From Leptospira ilyithenensis (GTDB lineage Bacteria; Spirochaetota; Leptospiria; Leptospirales; Leptospiraceae): 64,000 nucleotides of DNA. Where the stretch lies: positions 124,001-188,000 of the forward strand of contig NZ_RQHV01000036.1 of the NCBI RefSeq assembly GCF_004771005.1. The letters run 5' to 3'. A program made the position numbers and the translations under genes. This document shows, in pieces, positions 8,935 to 21,236 of this stretch. Below the pieces are notes generated by a model. That model saw nothing but the letters and a program-made list of their open reading frames with translations, did not search any database and was not told the DNA's origin. Position 1 is the first letter of the stretch. Each line of letters begins with the position of its first letter.

Positions 8935-10632
8935 ATGACCACTACAGAAAGACTATTTTTTAGAATTTTAATCTTAATCGCATCCATCCCGATTTTATGT
9001 ACTCTCCCTTTGGACGTAATCGATATCGATTCTTCCCAGTATGCGGAAATTGCACGTGAAATGAATTTGTCGGGAGAGTTTTTTACCATCATTGACAACG
9101 GTAGAAAATATCTGGACAAACCTATTTTTACCTTTTGGACGATTGCCACATCGTATTCGTTATTTGGTATAAACAACATCACATTCAGGCTGCCTGCATT
9201 ATTTCTCAGTCTATTATCAGTATATTCCATTTTTCGCATTTCCATGCTGGTTTGGGGAAAAGAAAGACAGGCATACCTGTCTTCACTTGCTTATTTGCTT
9301 GCCCCCGGCTTTTTTGCGATGGTGGTCGATCCTAAAATTGATGTTTATCTGACTGCCTACTTAGCGTTCACTTATCATTTTTATTATTTGGGAAGAAAGA
9401 AAGACACTCGTTATTATTATCTGATGTACCTTATGATGTCTATGGGATTTGTCACAAAAGGCCCCATCAGTGTCGTGATCCCTGCATTGTCCATCGGAGG
9501 CGACATTCTTTTCCGTAGGGATTGGAAATTGCTTTGGGAGATGAGACCTATTACAGGGATATTTGTTTTGGCTTCTCTTCCGTTATTCTGGTGCTTTCAT
9601 CTCTACAGGGAGTACAATTCGTACGGTCCCACTTTCTTTTTATGGATTCAATCCTTCGGGCGATTTTACAAAGATATGTATGATGTGAAGTTTGATCCGT
9701 TTTACTTTTACAAAAGTTTCGCTTGGGCGTTCTTTAGCGGGGTTATTCCTCTATTTTTGTATGTAGTGTTTCGGTCTTATAAATACTTTAAATCGGTCGG
9801 CTGGAAAGAGATACTTAGAAAGATCAAAGACAATGAATACAAAGGGGAAGATTTCGTGATTCCCTTCTGGCTCTTTTTGTTTTTATTTTTAATATCCTTT
9901 TCCCGTTTTCCTCTGCCTCAGTACATCTATTGGATCTTACCGGCGGGAGCGCTTTATTTCGGTAAAATTTCGGAAGAGAGTTTATTCACTTCTTCCGCGA
10001 AACGAATCCGCCCTTCCTTTCTGATCGCGGGGATCGTTTATCTGGTCTCTTACCTTTTACTCCCTTTGTTTGTGAATGAAGTAGGGGTTCTGTATTATGT
10101 TTTTGCATTTGTGGGAATTGCATTTATCTTGATCTCCGCACAAATTTTACCTTTGGAAATTCTTGTGACCACTACGGGTGCTTCTCTCTTTTTGGGAGCA
10201 ATCAGTTTGGTATATTATCCGCTTCTTACAAGTTACCAGCCTTCCCATCTTTTCGGTAAGGAAATTCAAAAACTGGAACCGGAAGAGCCGATTTTGTATA
10301 CCTATCGCATTTCCCATTCCAAAAGATCTTATGCGTTCTATTCCAACCGATTGTTCCGTAATATCTATGATTCAGGAAAGATTGAAAAAGCTTGGGAAGG
10401 AAGGGAAAAACGTTTGGTTGTAGTTCCCACCGAGTTCTTGAGCGCGCTCCAGGAAACAGCCGGGAAAAGGTATACGATTGAGCCCATTTTGGAGAAAGAA
10501 TCTTACAAAGTGGCCACTCCCACGGTCGCTTTCCTGAAAAAAGAATCGAGGCACCTCGTTACCAAGAAAATTTCTCTGATTTGGCTTAAAAAGGCTCAGG
10601 GAAAACAGCAAAATTCACGAAACATAAACTAG
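8935..10632 (+). CDS. ArnT/PMT-like membrane glycosyltransferase
   Basis: The 565-residue polytopic protein fits GT-C glycosyltransferases of the GT39/GT83 type. After the first helix, a periplasmic loop carries the family signature D-x-x-x-YAEIAREM-x2-SG followed by Y-x-DKPIF-x-FW, where the Asp is the likely catalytic base. About 11 membrane helices extend to about residue 425, followed by a soluble C-terminal tail. Such enzymes transfer sugars from polyprenyl-phosphate donors to lipid A or other lipids (ArnT) or to proteins (PMT). Here the acceptor is unknown. The gene starts 2 bases after the stop of a Cys-rich lipoprotein and ends before a strong terminator, so the pair forms its own transcription unit. 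Confidence 0.82.
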   Translation: MTTTERLFFRILILIASIPILCTLPLDVIDIDSSQYAEIAREMNLSGEFFTIIDNGRKYLDKPIFTFWTIATSYSLFGINNITFRLPALFLSLLSVYSIFRISMLVWGKERQAYLSSLAYLLAPGFFAMVVDPKIDVYLTAYLAFTYHFYYLGRKKDTRYYYLMYLMMSMGFVTKGPISVVIPALSIGGDILFRRDWKLLWEMRPITGIFVLASLPLFWCFHLYREYNSYGPTFFLWIQSFGRFYKDMYDVKFDPFYFYKSFAWAFFSGVIPLFLYVVFRSYKYFKSVGWKEILRKIKDNEYKGEDFVIPFWLFLFLFLISFSRFPLPQYIYWILPAGALYFGKISEESLFTSSAKRIRPSFLIAGIVYLVSYLLLPLFVNEVGVLYYVFAFVGIAFILISAQILPLEILVTTTGASLFLGAISLVYYPLLTSYQPSHLFGKEIQKLEPEEPILYTYRISHSKRSYAFYSNRLFRNIYDSGKIEKAWEGREKRLVVVPTEFLSALQETAGKRYTIEPILEKESYKVATPTVAFLKKESRHLVTKKISLIWLKKAQGKQQNSRNIN

Positions 10633-10657
10633 GCTAAATTGTGTAAGTCTGGTTTTT

Positions 10658-10692
10658 AGGGCCCTTTGGTGTAAATCAGGGCCTTTTTTTTT
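10658..10692 (+). terminator. Rho-independent terminator after the glycosyltransferase
   Basis: AGGGCCCT (10658-10665) pairs with AGGGCCTT (10678-10685), with a 12-base loop, followed directly by a run of nine T. It ends the lipoprotein-glycosyltransferase unit. Confidence 0.88.
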
Positions 10693-10713
10693 GCTCCAAT
10701 CCCTTCTTCGTTT

Positions 10714-10828
10714 ATATCCAAAATGACATACTCTCCACGTCCATTGATTCATAAGAACACTAACGAACTTTATTTTGTCATAAATGACCATTTTGGATAT
10801 TTGAATTAATCACTTGCTTATGTATAAT
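10714..10828 (+). promoter_or_regulatory. Chemoreceptor promoter abutted by a 12-bp inverted repeat
   Basis: ATATCCAAAATG (10714-10725) is repeated perfectly inverted as CATTTTGGATAT (10789-10800), 63 bases apart. The right arm ends exactly where a good promoter begins: TTGAAT (10801-10806), 16-base spacer, TATAAT (10823-10828). The coding sequence starts at 10906. A looping repressor/activator site or a small palindromic element are both possible. Confidence 0.6.
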
Positions 10829-10905
10829 GAGAATTTGCACTCGTTACATGAGATTTTTTTCGTCTCATACCCGTACTGAATGTATCCTATAAAAAAATCT
10901 AAACT

Positions 10906-12906
10906 ATGAAAAGTCTGAAACATATACTCGGCATTTATACCTTCCTATCAATTGTCTTTTTGGCCTTAATCGTCTCAGGCCTGATTCTGTATCTTTCCTG
11001 GAGTATGCTTGTAAAAGTGTATATGGGAGAAATGAGAAATGCGGGCAAGAGTGCCGGCTCGGAACTCGCCTCCTATTACCAATCCCAATTGCGTATAGCG
11101 GGAATGTTGGCAAAACAAAATGAAGTATTGGACGGCCTTAAGACTTTAAACGGAACAGCCGTTACAAAACAATTCGTAGAAATCGTAAATGATTCCAAAG
11201 GAGAATATGAAAATATCTTCTTATCCCTCCCCGAATACAACGCTCGAGTGTTCGCCGCAGGAATTCCCAGGTCGATCGGCTTTCAGTTGAAAAAGGAACA
11301 GACAGGAGTGAACATAGATCAGGCATTGAAAGGAGAAATATCCGTAGGTTTTGTACATGAGTCACCTATCACAGGATTGCCTGTCAGTTTGATTTCCGTT
11401 CCTGTCAAAAAAGGAAACCAAGTTGTGGGAGTTCTTTGGATTGCTCTGAACTTGGAAGAAGTTTCCAAAAGAATGGTGGAAGGAGTGCATGTTGGAATTT
11501 CCGGTTATGTTTCCGCAATGACTCTGGAAGGAATGGTATTCGCCCATCCTCAAAAATCGCAGATCTTAAAATTGGATTTAAAGAAAGTTCCATTCGGCCA
11601 AGAGATGCTTGCGGCAAAGTCCGGTGAATTTATCCATTATGAATTTCAAGGATCGGATCGTATGATGTTGATTCATCGTTTGGAGGAATGGCGGACCATC
11701 ATAGGTGTAATACTTCCCAAATCGGAAATCAAAAGCGAATTTGCGAAAGTTGCAATTTATGCAGCCATTGTGGCATCTTTGTGCACAGTGATTGTGATCT
11801 TCGGAATTTTTATTTTACTGAACAAAAGACTGAAGCCCTTGGAAGAATCCGGAAAAGTTTTGGAAAAAATGGCAGCAGGGGATTTGACTGAAGATTTAAA
11901 GCCTGCTTACAATGATGAAATCGGAAGGATGAGTATGTCACTCAACCGTTTTATCAAAAGTATCCGCATTTCCATCCGGGAGATACAAACGGTTTCGGAG
12001 GAAATCGCTTCTTCTTCGGAAGAGTTAAATCTTTCTTCCTATTCTTTTTCCGAGATGGCGCAAAGCACTGCTTCTTCTTCCGAAGAAATTTCCGCAACCA
12101 CGGAAGAAGTTTTGTCCAGCATGGAAAGCACTGCCGCTTCTTCGGTGAAACAGCACACCAACATACAAGAGTTTCACGAAAAAATCATGGAGCTGTCACA
12201 AGGTGCGAAACAGATCGGGAAAGATACAGAATCCGCACTTTCCAACACGGAAAACATCACCAAACAAGCAAAGTTGGGCGGTGAGTCTTTGAATCAAATG
12301 AGAGACATGATCGCTCTTATCCTCGAGTCTTCCACGGAGATGAGAGAAGTGATAGGAATCATTGATGAGATCTCGGAACAGACAAGTCTACTTGCATTGA
12401 ATGCAGCGATTGAAGCTGCTAGAGCGGGGGAAGCAGGACGTGGGTTTGCCGTCGTAGCAGAAGAGATTTCAAAACTTTCCGACAAGACTGCCCATTCCAT
12501 TCAATCCATTGAAGACATGATCGGAAAAAACAGTCAGGATTTGGAAGCGGGTGCGAAAGGGATTCGGTCTTCCGTGGATTTACTCAACCATATTATAAAA
12601 GAGATCGGCCAGGTAGAGACAGTGATGAAGCGGCTTTATGATGCTACTCAGTCCCAATTGAGTTACAACCGGGAGGTTGATGAGAGATCGGAAGAGGTGG
12701 GAAGAGAGTCTGACTTCCTTCGAAACTCCATGGAAGAACAAAAAAAGGCAATGCAACAGATCTCTTTATCCGTGACAGGGATCAATAATGAGACAACGCA
12801 CATAGCTTCCGGTTCGGAACAGGTGGCATCTTCTTCTAAGAACCTGTCTCATACGGCGGAAACCCTTCGGGTTGTAACCCAAAGATTCAAAATTCCCGTA
12901 GAATGA
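10906..12906 (+). CDS. Methyl-accepting chemotaxis protein
   Basis: A transmembrane chemoreceptor of 666 residues. A membrane helix (about 10-32) and a second (about 288-308) enclose a periplasmic sensor of about 250 residues that looks like a Cache-type domain. A HAMP domain follows (about 308-362), then the cytoplasmic methyl-accepting coiled coil, whose hairpin tip near residue 489 carries the conserved [20 protein letters not shown]. No C-terminal pentapeptide for CheR/CheB tethering is present. The ligand cannot be inferred. The gene is a single-gene unit bounded upstream by a terminator, an inverted repeat and a sigma70-type promoter; no che genes are near. Confidence 0.93.
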   Translation: MKSLKHILGIYTFLSIVFLALIVSGLILYLSWSMLVKVYMGEMRNAGKSAGSELASYYQSQLRIAGMLAKQNEVLDGLKTLNGTAVTKQFVEIVNDSKGEYENIFLSLPEYNARVFAAGIPRSIGFQLKKEQTGVNIDQALKGEISVGFVHESPITGLPVSLISVPVKKGNQVVGVLWIALNLEEVSKRMVEGVHVGISGYVSAMTLEGMVFAHPQKSQILKLDLKKVPFGQEMLAAKSGEFIHYEFQGSDRMMLIHRLEEWRTIIGVILPKSEIKSEFAKVAIYAAIVASLCTVIVIFGIFILLNKRLKPLEESGKVLEKMAAGDLTEDLKPAYNDEIGRMSMSLNRFIKSIRISIREIQTVSEEIASSSEELNLSSYSFSEMAQSTASSSEEISATTEEVLSSMESTAASSVKQHTNIQEFHEKIMELSQGAKQIGKDTESALSNTENITKQAKLGGESLNQMRDMIALILESSTEMREVIGIIDEISEQTSLLALNAAIEAARAGEAGRGFAVVAEEISKLSDKTAHSIQSIEDMIGKNSQDLEAGAKGIRSSVDLLNHIIKEIGQVETVMKRLYDATQSQLSYNREVDERSEEVGRESDFLRNSMEEQKKAMQQISLSVTGINNETTHIASGSEQVASSSKNLSHTAETLRVVTQRFKIPVE

Positions 12907-13156
12907 ATCCGATTTGAGGCAATATTTTTAGTAGTTTTACTTAATTTTCAAAGTTTATAATATAGTAATTTTCTAAACTCAATTGAACGAAAATATCTAC
13001 TTGAGAATAAGAATCAATTACGATCAATCATAAAGATTTTTAGTTATGTCTCCTTATTAGTTTTTTCTGCTCAGAAAACCCATACATACTTGCTTTTTTT
13101 CTTATTTTACCTTTCCTTGTCAGAAGACAGTGTAAACGGGCTCAGGATTTCTTCGA
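12907..13156. other. AT-rich intergenic region upstream of the act operon
   Basis: About 250 bases with no credible gene and no clear terminator for the chemoreceptor. It must hold the act operon promoter, but I cannot single out one -35/-10 pair with confidence. Confidence 0.5.
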
Positions 13157-13675
13157 ATGAACATAAAAATACTCAAGATCTCTGTGCCGATCGTAGCAAT
13201 TGCCGCGGTCGCATATTTGATTTTTTCACCAAGCCGTTATGTGGGTTACTCTCCGGATCAACCCATCCCTTTTAACCACAAAATTCATGCGGGCGACAAC
13301 AAGATAGATTGTAAGTATTGCCATATTGGTGTAGAGACATCTGCCCATGCGACAATACCACCTAGCTCCACTTGTATGAATTGTCACGGTGGTGCATACG
13401 GAAACGTTGCTGGTAAACAAGAACATGTTAAATGGTTAAATCAACAATTTGACAACAAAACACCCGTTCCCTGGGTTCGCATTCATGACCAACCAGATTT
13501 TGTTTTTTTCAATCACTCGCGTCACGTGCAAAGGGGAGTGGATTGTTCCACTTGCCACGGAAACGTAGCCGAGATGGTAAAGGTCAAACAAACCAAATCG
13601 TTAAACATGGGTTTCTGCGTGGATTGCCACAGAGAAAACAATGCACCAAACGATTGTTCTACTTGTCACAGGTAA
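13157..13675 (+). CDS. actA: Alternative complex III subunit ActA, pentaheme cytochrome c
   Basis: The 172-residue protein has an N-terminal membrane anchor/signal (about 5-23) and five CxxCH heme-binding motifs starting at C52, C73, C130, C154 and C167. This is the heme content and size of ActA, the pentaheme subunit of alternative complex III (ACIII), a quinol:electron carrier oxidoreductase that replaces cytochrome bc1 in Bacteroidota, Rhodothermus and some other phyla. It lies first in an unbroken actABCDEF operon, the standard order. It faces the periplasm and passes electrons between the complex's Fe-S/heme chain and the downstream acceptor. Confidence 0.93.
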   Translation: MNIKILKISVPIVAIAAVAYLIFSPSRYVGYSPDQPIPFNHKIHAGDNKIDCKYCHIGVETSAHATIPPSSTCMNCHGGAYGNVAGKQEHVKWLNQQFDNKTPVPWVRIHDQPDFVFFNHSRHVQRGVDCSTCHGNVAEMVKVKQTKSLNMGFCVDCHRENNAPNDCSTCHR

Positions 13676-13699
13676 TCCGGAGGACTTAAGAGAATATAT

Positions 13700-16843
<3,144 letters not shown>

Positions 16844-16858
16844 GGAGCACGAGCGTTT

Positions 16859-18232
16859 ATGTCAATAGCACAAGCAGTTCGAGATAAATTGGACATCCCC
16901 GACCTGGTGACAGGCGGGAAAAGTATCAAAGATGTAACATCTGATATCGCCAAACCAAGTGAAGATTTCCCCACAAAACTGTGGTGGAATACTTTCTCTT
17001 TGGTAGCAACGATCACACTCATCGACGTTGCCATCATCGGTTATTTATTTTATGAAGGTCTTTACCTGCTCGGGATCAACAACCCGGTTGGTTGGGGATT
17101 TTTTGTAGTAAACTTCGTATTCTGGATTGGTATCGGTCACGCAGGAACTTTGATTTCTGCGGTATTATTCCTTTTCCGCCAAGGTTGGAGAACAGGGATC
17201 AACAGAGCTGCGGAAGCGATGACGATTTTTGCCGTTCTTGTTGCCGCATCCAACTTGATTCTTCACGTAGGTCGTCCTTGGGTAGGATTCTGGCTTTTCC
17301 CTTATCCGAATGAAAGAGGACCTCTTTGGGTGAACTTCCGGTCTCCTCTGATTTGGGATACATTTGCAGTTTCGACTTACCTTTCCATCTCAGTGGTGTT
17401 CTGGTACATCGGACTCATTCCCGACCTTGCTTCTCTCAGAGATAGAGCAACTGAAACCTGGAGAAAGGCTCTTTATAATGTTCTTTCTTTCGGTTGGGTA
17501 GGTTCGGCTCGCGCTTGGTCTCATATGGAAATCGTATGTATGGTACTTGCGGCACTTTCCACTCCTCTCGTTCTCTCGGTTCACACAATCGTATCTTTTG
17601 ACTTCGCAGTTTCCATTTTGCCTGGTTGGCATACTACCATCTTCCCACCGTACTTTGTTGCCGGTGCGATCTTTTCCGGTTTTGCCATGGTGGTAACTCT
17701 CATGGTAATCGCTCGGGAAGTGTTCAATCTTAAGAACTACATCACCGGAAAACACTTGGACAACATGAACAAAATCATGATGGTTACCGGTCTGATCGTA
17801 GGTCTTGCTTACGGAACAGAGTTTTTCATCGCTTGGTATTCCGGTAACGAATACGAAGGATTTGCTTTCTGGAACAGAGCGTTCGGTCCTTACGGTTGGG
17901 CATACTTCATTATGATTTCCTGTAACGTTCTCAGTCCGCAAGTGTTCTGGTTCAGAAAACTCCGTTACAATATCCCTGTGATGTTTATCGCATCTCTTGT
18001 AGTAAACGTGGGGATGTGGTTTGAAAGATTCGTGATCATGATGACACTCAACCGCGACTTTTTACCGTCCAGTTGGGCAATGTATACTCCGACTCTTTTC
18101 GACTATGCAATGTTAATCGGAACTTTCGGTATCTTCTTCACATTATTTCTGATGTGGTGCCGAATCATGCCGGTGATTGCGATTGCGGAAGTAAAAACGG
18201 TTATGCCTGCAAAAGAAGGAGCACATCACTAA
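16859..18232 (+). CDS. actC: Alternative complex III subunit ActC (NrfD-like quinol-binding membrane subunit)
   Basis: The 457-residue protein has about ten membrane helices and clear NrfD/PsrC-family character, including [18 protein letters not shown], where the His-Ala-Gly motif contributes to the quinol site, and ILHVGRPW. ActC is one of the two NrfD-like membrane subunits (with ActF) of alternative complex III, thought to oxidise quinol and possibly translocate protons. It sits between actB and actD; the latter starts 2 bases after this stop, so co-translation is likely. Confidence 0.93.
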   Translation: MSIAQAVRDKLDIPDLVTGGKSIKDVTSDIAKPSEDFPTKLWWNTFSLVATITLIDVAIIGYLFYEGLYLLGINNPVGWGFFVVNFVFWIGIGHAGTLISAVLFLFRQGWRTGINRAAEAMTIFAVLVAASNLILHVGRPWVGFWLFPYPNERGPLWVNFRSPLIWDTFAVSTYLSISVVFWYIGLIPDLASLRDRATETWRKALYNVLSFGWVGSARAWSHMEIVCMVLAALSTPLVLSVHTIVSFDFAVSILPGWHTTIFPPYFVAGAIFSGFAMVVTLMVIAREVFNLKNYITGKHLDNMNKIMMVTGLIVGLAYGTEFFIAWYSGNEYEGFAFWNRAFGPYGWAYFIMISCNVLSPQVFWFRKLRYNIPVMFIASLVVNVGMWFERFVIMMTLNRDFLPSSWAMYTPTLFDYAMLIGTFGIFFTLFLMWCRIMPVIAIAEVKTVMPAKEGAHH

Positions 18233-18233
18233 T

Positions 18234-18797
18234 ATGTATCTTCCTAAACTAGAACAATTTCATAAATATAAAGAGATGGACGAAGGGGTTTTCGGCCTCT
18301 TCGACACTCCCGATGCGATCATTCATGCAGCGGAAAAAACCAAGGAAAAAAACTACGAAGGTTTTGATTGCCTGCTTCCTTATCCTGTTCACGGAATAGA
18401 CGAAGCTATGGGAACACCTAGATCAGGACTTCCTTGGATCACTTTTTTTGCGGGGATTTTCGGATGCACGATCGGTATTTTATTTCAATACCTAACGCAC
18501 GCACACGACTGGCCTTTGAATATCGCCGGTAAGTCTTTGAATGCATGGTTTGCCTATGTTCCCATCATTTTCGAATTAACCGTTTTCGCAGCAGGTATCT
18601 ACACCGTTGTGGCACTCTTTTTTCTTTCGGGTCTTCCTAAGGCAAATAGAAGAATTCTTCATAAAGACATCACTTCTCATAAATTTGCACTTTGGATTCC
18701 GAAACATGCAAAGGGTTATAATGAATCGGAAGTTGTGTCCTTTATCAAAGGGCTCGGCGGCACGGAAGTGACTGTTGTAAAATCGGAGAACAAATAG
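18234..18797 (+). CDS. actD: Alternative complex III subunit ActD (DUF3341)
   Basis: This 187-residue protein has a soluble N-terminus of about 65 residues with the FGLFDTPDAI-type start typical of DUF3341, then two membrane helices (about 70-90 and 105-130) and a cytoplasmic C-terminal domain. ActD is a structural membrane subunit of alternative complex III with no cofactor; the N- and C-terminal domains contact the membrane subunits on the cytoplasmic side. It starts 2 bases after actC and its stop directly abuts the ATG of actE. Confidence 0.9.
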   Translation: MYLPKLEQFHKYKEMDEGVFGLFDTPDAIIHAAEKTKEKNYEGFDCLLPYPVHGIDEAMGTPRSGLPWITFFAGIFGCTIGILFQYLTHAHDWPLNIAGKSLNAWFAYVPIIFELTVFAAGIYTVVALFFLSGLPKANRRILHKDITSHKFALWIPKHAKGYNESEVVSFIKGLGGTEVTVVKSENK

Positions 18798-19394
18798 ATG
18801 AAAAATATCATTGTACGTTTGTTATTCGCATTAGCACTTCTTTCTTTAGCGAACTGCGAATACAAGACACCAGTTTGGGAATATTTTCCCAATATGTATG
18901 ATTCTCCTGCAAGAGAATCCCAAGAAGCGGATTCGTTTTCCAGAAACGGAGCGGCATCCCGTATTCCTCCCAAAGGCGCGATTCCTGTAGGATATTTCCC
19001 TTATCCTTATACTGCTGTCGCAACTCCGGACAATCTTACGAACCCCGACAAAGGATTGAAAAACCCGATCGCAAAAGCGAATTTAGGTGATTTGATGTTA
19101 GGTGAAAAGAGATACCAAACCTACTGTTCTCCTTGCCACGGGGTTCGAGGGGCAGGTAACGGAAACGTAGTTGGTCCTTATCCAAGGTTTGCTCAATCTC
19201 CTCCTCCTGTAACTTCGGATAAAATTCGTTCCTGGTCTGACGGACAAATTTATCATATCATCACTATGGGTCGTGGTCTTATGGGAAGTTATGCTTTCCA
19301 AATCGAACCGGAAGATCGTTGGAAACTCATTGCTTACATTCGTAAATTGCAAGAGTTCGAAGCCAAGAATCAAAAGCTGAGCCAGGCAAACTAG
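18798..19394 (+). CDS. actE: Alternative complex III subunit ActE, monoheme cytochrome c lipoprotein
   Basis: The 198-residue protein has a signal peptide ending in a lipobox-like LSLANC (Cys20), so it is probably lipid-anchored and periplasmic. A single CSPCH heme motif lies near residue 110, with a likely Met axial ligand in the GRGLMGSYA segment. This matches ActE, the mono-heme cytochrome of alternative complex III that relays electrons to an external carrier or oxidase. The start is directly after the actD stop and actF begins 8 bases after this stop. Confidence 0.92.
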   Translation: MKNIIVRLLFALALLSLANCEYKTPVWEYFPNMYDSPARESQEADSFSRNGAASRIPPKGAIPVGYFPYPYTAVATPDNLTNPDKGLKNPIAKANLGDLMLGEKRYQTYCSPCHGVRGAGNGNVVGPYPRFAQSPPPVTSDKIRSWSDGQIYHIITMGRGLMGSYAFQIEPEDRWKLIAYIRKLQEFEAKNQKLSQAN

Positions 19395-19402
19395 GGGAAA
19401 CG

Positions 19403-20653
19403 ATGAGCGCACACAAAACAGCTAAACTAGACGAAAAACTTTTACAATTCAAGCTCCCTGCCAATTTGCGAAACGCTTTGATCGCAATGATTGGAATCGG
19501 GGTAGTGAGTCTACTTGTATCCTTTCTTGGTTATGGTCATGAAACATCCCGTCATATGGATGAAGCAGGTCATTTTCACCATACTAACCTGGGTTATCAC
19601 GCACTTCTCGTAGCAATTTATTTTGTTGCAGGACTTGCTATTACCGGGATCTTCTTTACGGCGATCCAACATCTAACAGGATCTCAATGGTCTGTGACGG
19701 TAAGACGTCTTTTCGAAACTTACGGATTATTCGTACCGGTCTTGGGAGTTCTTCTCATCGGTGTTCTTTTCGGAATGCATGATCTGTATGAATGGGCGGA
19801 TGCTACGGTTCGTGAAAAAGACCATTTGATTCATCACAAAAGCGGATATTTGAATCCGACTGCGTTTATCATTCGGATTGTTCTTTTTCTAATCGTATGG
19901 ACAGTGTTTGCTTATATCTTTCATAGCAAATCTGTCGGACAAGATAAAGACAAAGAAGTCGGAACTACAAAGACACTTGCCAAGTTTTCCGGCGGGTTCA
20001 TTATTTTCTTTGCACTTTCCTGGTGTTTGTTTGCATTTGATCTTCTCATGTCCCTTTCTCCTCACTGGTTTTCCACTATGTTCGGGGTTTATACATTTGC
20101 AGGTGCTTTCCAAACCAGTCTTGCTTCCTACTTGCTGGTAATTGCGATTTTGAAAAAGAACGGCTTCTATGGAGGAGCTGTGAATGAAAACCATTACCAT
20201 GATATTGCAAAATTTCTACTTGGTATGACTACTTTCTGGGCTTATGTAGGATTTTCTCAATTTATGCTGATCTGGTATGCAAACATCCCGGAAGAAACTT
20301 TTTTCTATGAGATGAGACTCACTGGCGGATGGGGATATAGTACTCTTTTACTTCCTTTTGTAAAATTTGTAATTCCATTCTTACTACTTTTGAACCGTCC
20401 TAACAAACGTGATTTGGATTTTCTATGGAAGATGGCGATCTGGATTTTCGCAGTTCAATTTTTTGAATTATTCTGGTTGGTTTTCCCTGCCAGTTTTGAA
20501 AAATTCTCATTCGTTCACTTCGGATTGGCTCTGGGAGCAACCATCGGAACGATCGGACTTTTCGGACTTTTTGTCTTTAAAAAATTGGAAAAACACAGTT
20601 TGATTCCGGTCGGCGATCCAAGGTTAGACGAATGTCTACACCACAATCAATAG
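19403..20653 (+). CDS. actF: Alternative complex III subunit ActF (second NrfD-like membrane subunit)
   Basis: A 416-residue polytopic protein with about ten membrane helices, related to ActC/NrfD. A His/Asp-rich periplasmic loop near residues 45-60 (GHETSRHMDEAGHFHH) follows the first helix, as in other ActF proteins. The segment LMSLSPHWFSTMFGVYTFAG is highly characteristic of ActF. Together with ActC it forms the membrane core of alternative complex III. ActF ends the recognised act genes: no actG or actH, and no cytochrome oxidase genes, follow; instead a lipoprotein gene starts 4 bases later. Confidence 0.92.
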   Translation: MSAHKTAKLDEKLLQFKLPANLRNALIAMIGIGVVSLLVSFLGYGHETSRHMDEAGHFHHTNLGYHALLVAIYFVAGLAITGIFFTAIQHLTGSQWSVTVRRLFETYGLFVPVLGVLLIGVLFGMHDLYEWADATVREKDHLIHHKSGYLNPTAFIIRIVLFLIVWTVFAYIFHSKSVGQDKDKEVGTTKTLAKFSGGFIIFFALSWCLFAFDLLMSLSPHWFSTMFGVYTFAGAFQTSLASYLLVIAILKKNGFYGGAVNENHYHDIAKFLLGMTTFWAYVGFSQFMLIWYANIPEETFFYEMRLTGGWGYSTLLLPFVKFVIPFLLLLNRPNKRDLDFLWKMAIWIFAVQFFELFWLVFPASFEKFSFVHFGLALGATIGTIGLFGLFVFKKLEKHSLIPVGDPRLDECLHHNQ

Positions 20654-20657
20654 GTAA

Positions 20658-21179
20658 ATGAATATGAAAAAGACAATCCTAATTAGTATTCTCGGTTTAG
20701 CAGCTTTTGTAAATTGTTCTCATAATGCGCAGGTCGCTTGGCATAAGCTTTGCGATGCAAAAACAAATAAAGCAACACTGGATTTTACGGTTCCGTTGTA
20801 TGCGGAAGCGGATGATAAATCCAATGTGGTTGAATTTGTTCCAGTAGGAACCGTTGTAAAAGTTTTTGAAAACAGAAACCATAACGTATGGGCCCCAAGA
20901 TACTTTATCCGTGTGCAAACTGCAAAAAACGACGGTTATATGAGCCCGAAATGTTTCATAGTGAACCAGGATCCGGAGCAAAGCGTATGGCGTTATTCTA
21001 AAAACCTTGTGAAAGATTACAAATTTTTCTACGACCCGAGCGATAAAGAACATTATCCGAAAGGTTATGAGTATGGAACTTTGAAAGATCTTCCGAAGGA
21101 TAAAATTCCTTTGGCGGAACTTACTAAAGGTTTGGAAGAAGCCGAATACGTGAATAAAAACATTCTGAAACAAAACTAA
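20658..21179 (+). CDS. SH3-like lipoprotein of unknown function, last gene of the act operon
   Basis: A 173-residue protein with a short signal peptide and a lipobox ending at Cys20 (AAFVNC). After it, residues about 42-100 (VPLYAEADDKSNVVEFVP, GTVVKVFE) resemble a bacterial SH3 (SH3b-like) beta-barrel, followed by a charged tail of about 70 residues. The start may be the Met at 20658 or the one at 20664. It begins 4 bases after actF and is followed by a terminator, so it belongs to the act transcription unit. No heme or Fe-S motif is present. I infer a periplasmic accessory of alternative complex III, perhaps in the place of ActG/ActH; a fortuitously co-transcribed lipoprotein is the alternative. 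Confidence 0.8.
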   Translation: MNMKKTILISILGLAAFVNCSHNAQVAWHKLCDAKTNKATLDFTVPLYAEADDKSNVVEFVPVGTVVKVFENRNHNVWAPRYFIRVQTAKNDGYMSPKCFIVNQDPEQSVWRYSKNLVKDYKFFYDPSDKEHYPKGYEYGTLKDLPKDKIPLAELTKGLEEAEYVNKNILKQN

Positions 21180-21206
21180 ACGAATCATTCAAAATTCCGT
21201 TTTTAG

Positions 21207-21236
21207 AAAAGCCCGAGGTTTCCCTTGGGCTTTTTA
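21207..21236. terminator. Bidirectional terminator between the act operon and the histidine kinase
   Basis: AAAAGCCCGAGG (21207-21218) pairs with CCTTGGGCTTTT (21223-21234) with a 4-base loop and A/T runs on both sides, so it can stop transcription in both directions. Its right edge touches the stop codon of the minus-strand kinase. Confidence 0.88.

Noticed and set aside
13090..13275. 61-residue frame before actA
   Set aside because: Overlaps the actA start in another frame and has no ribosome binding site.
17390..17941. 183-residue minus-strand frame inside actC
   Set aside because: Shadow of actC, no start signal.
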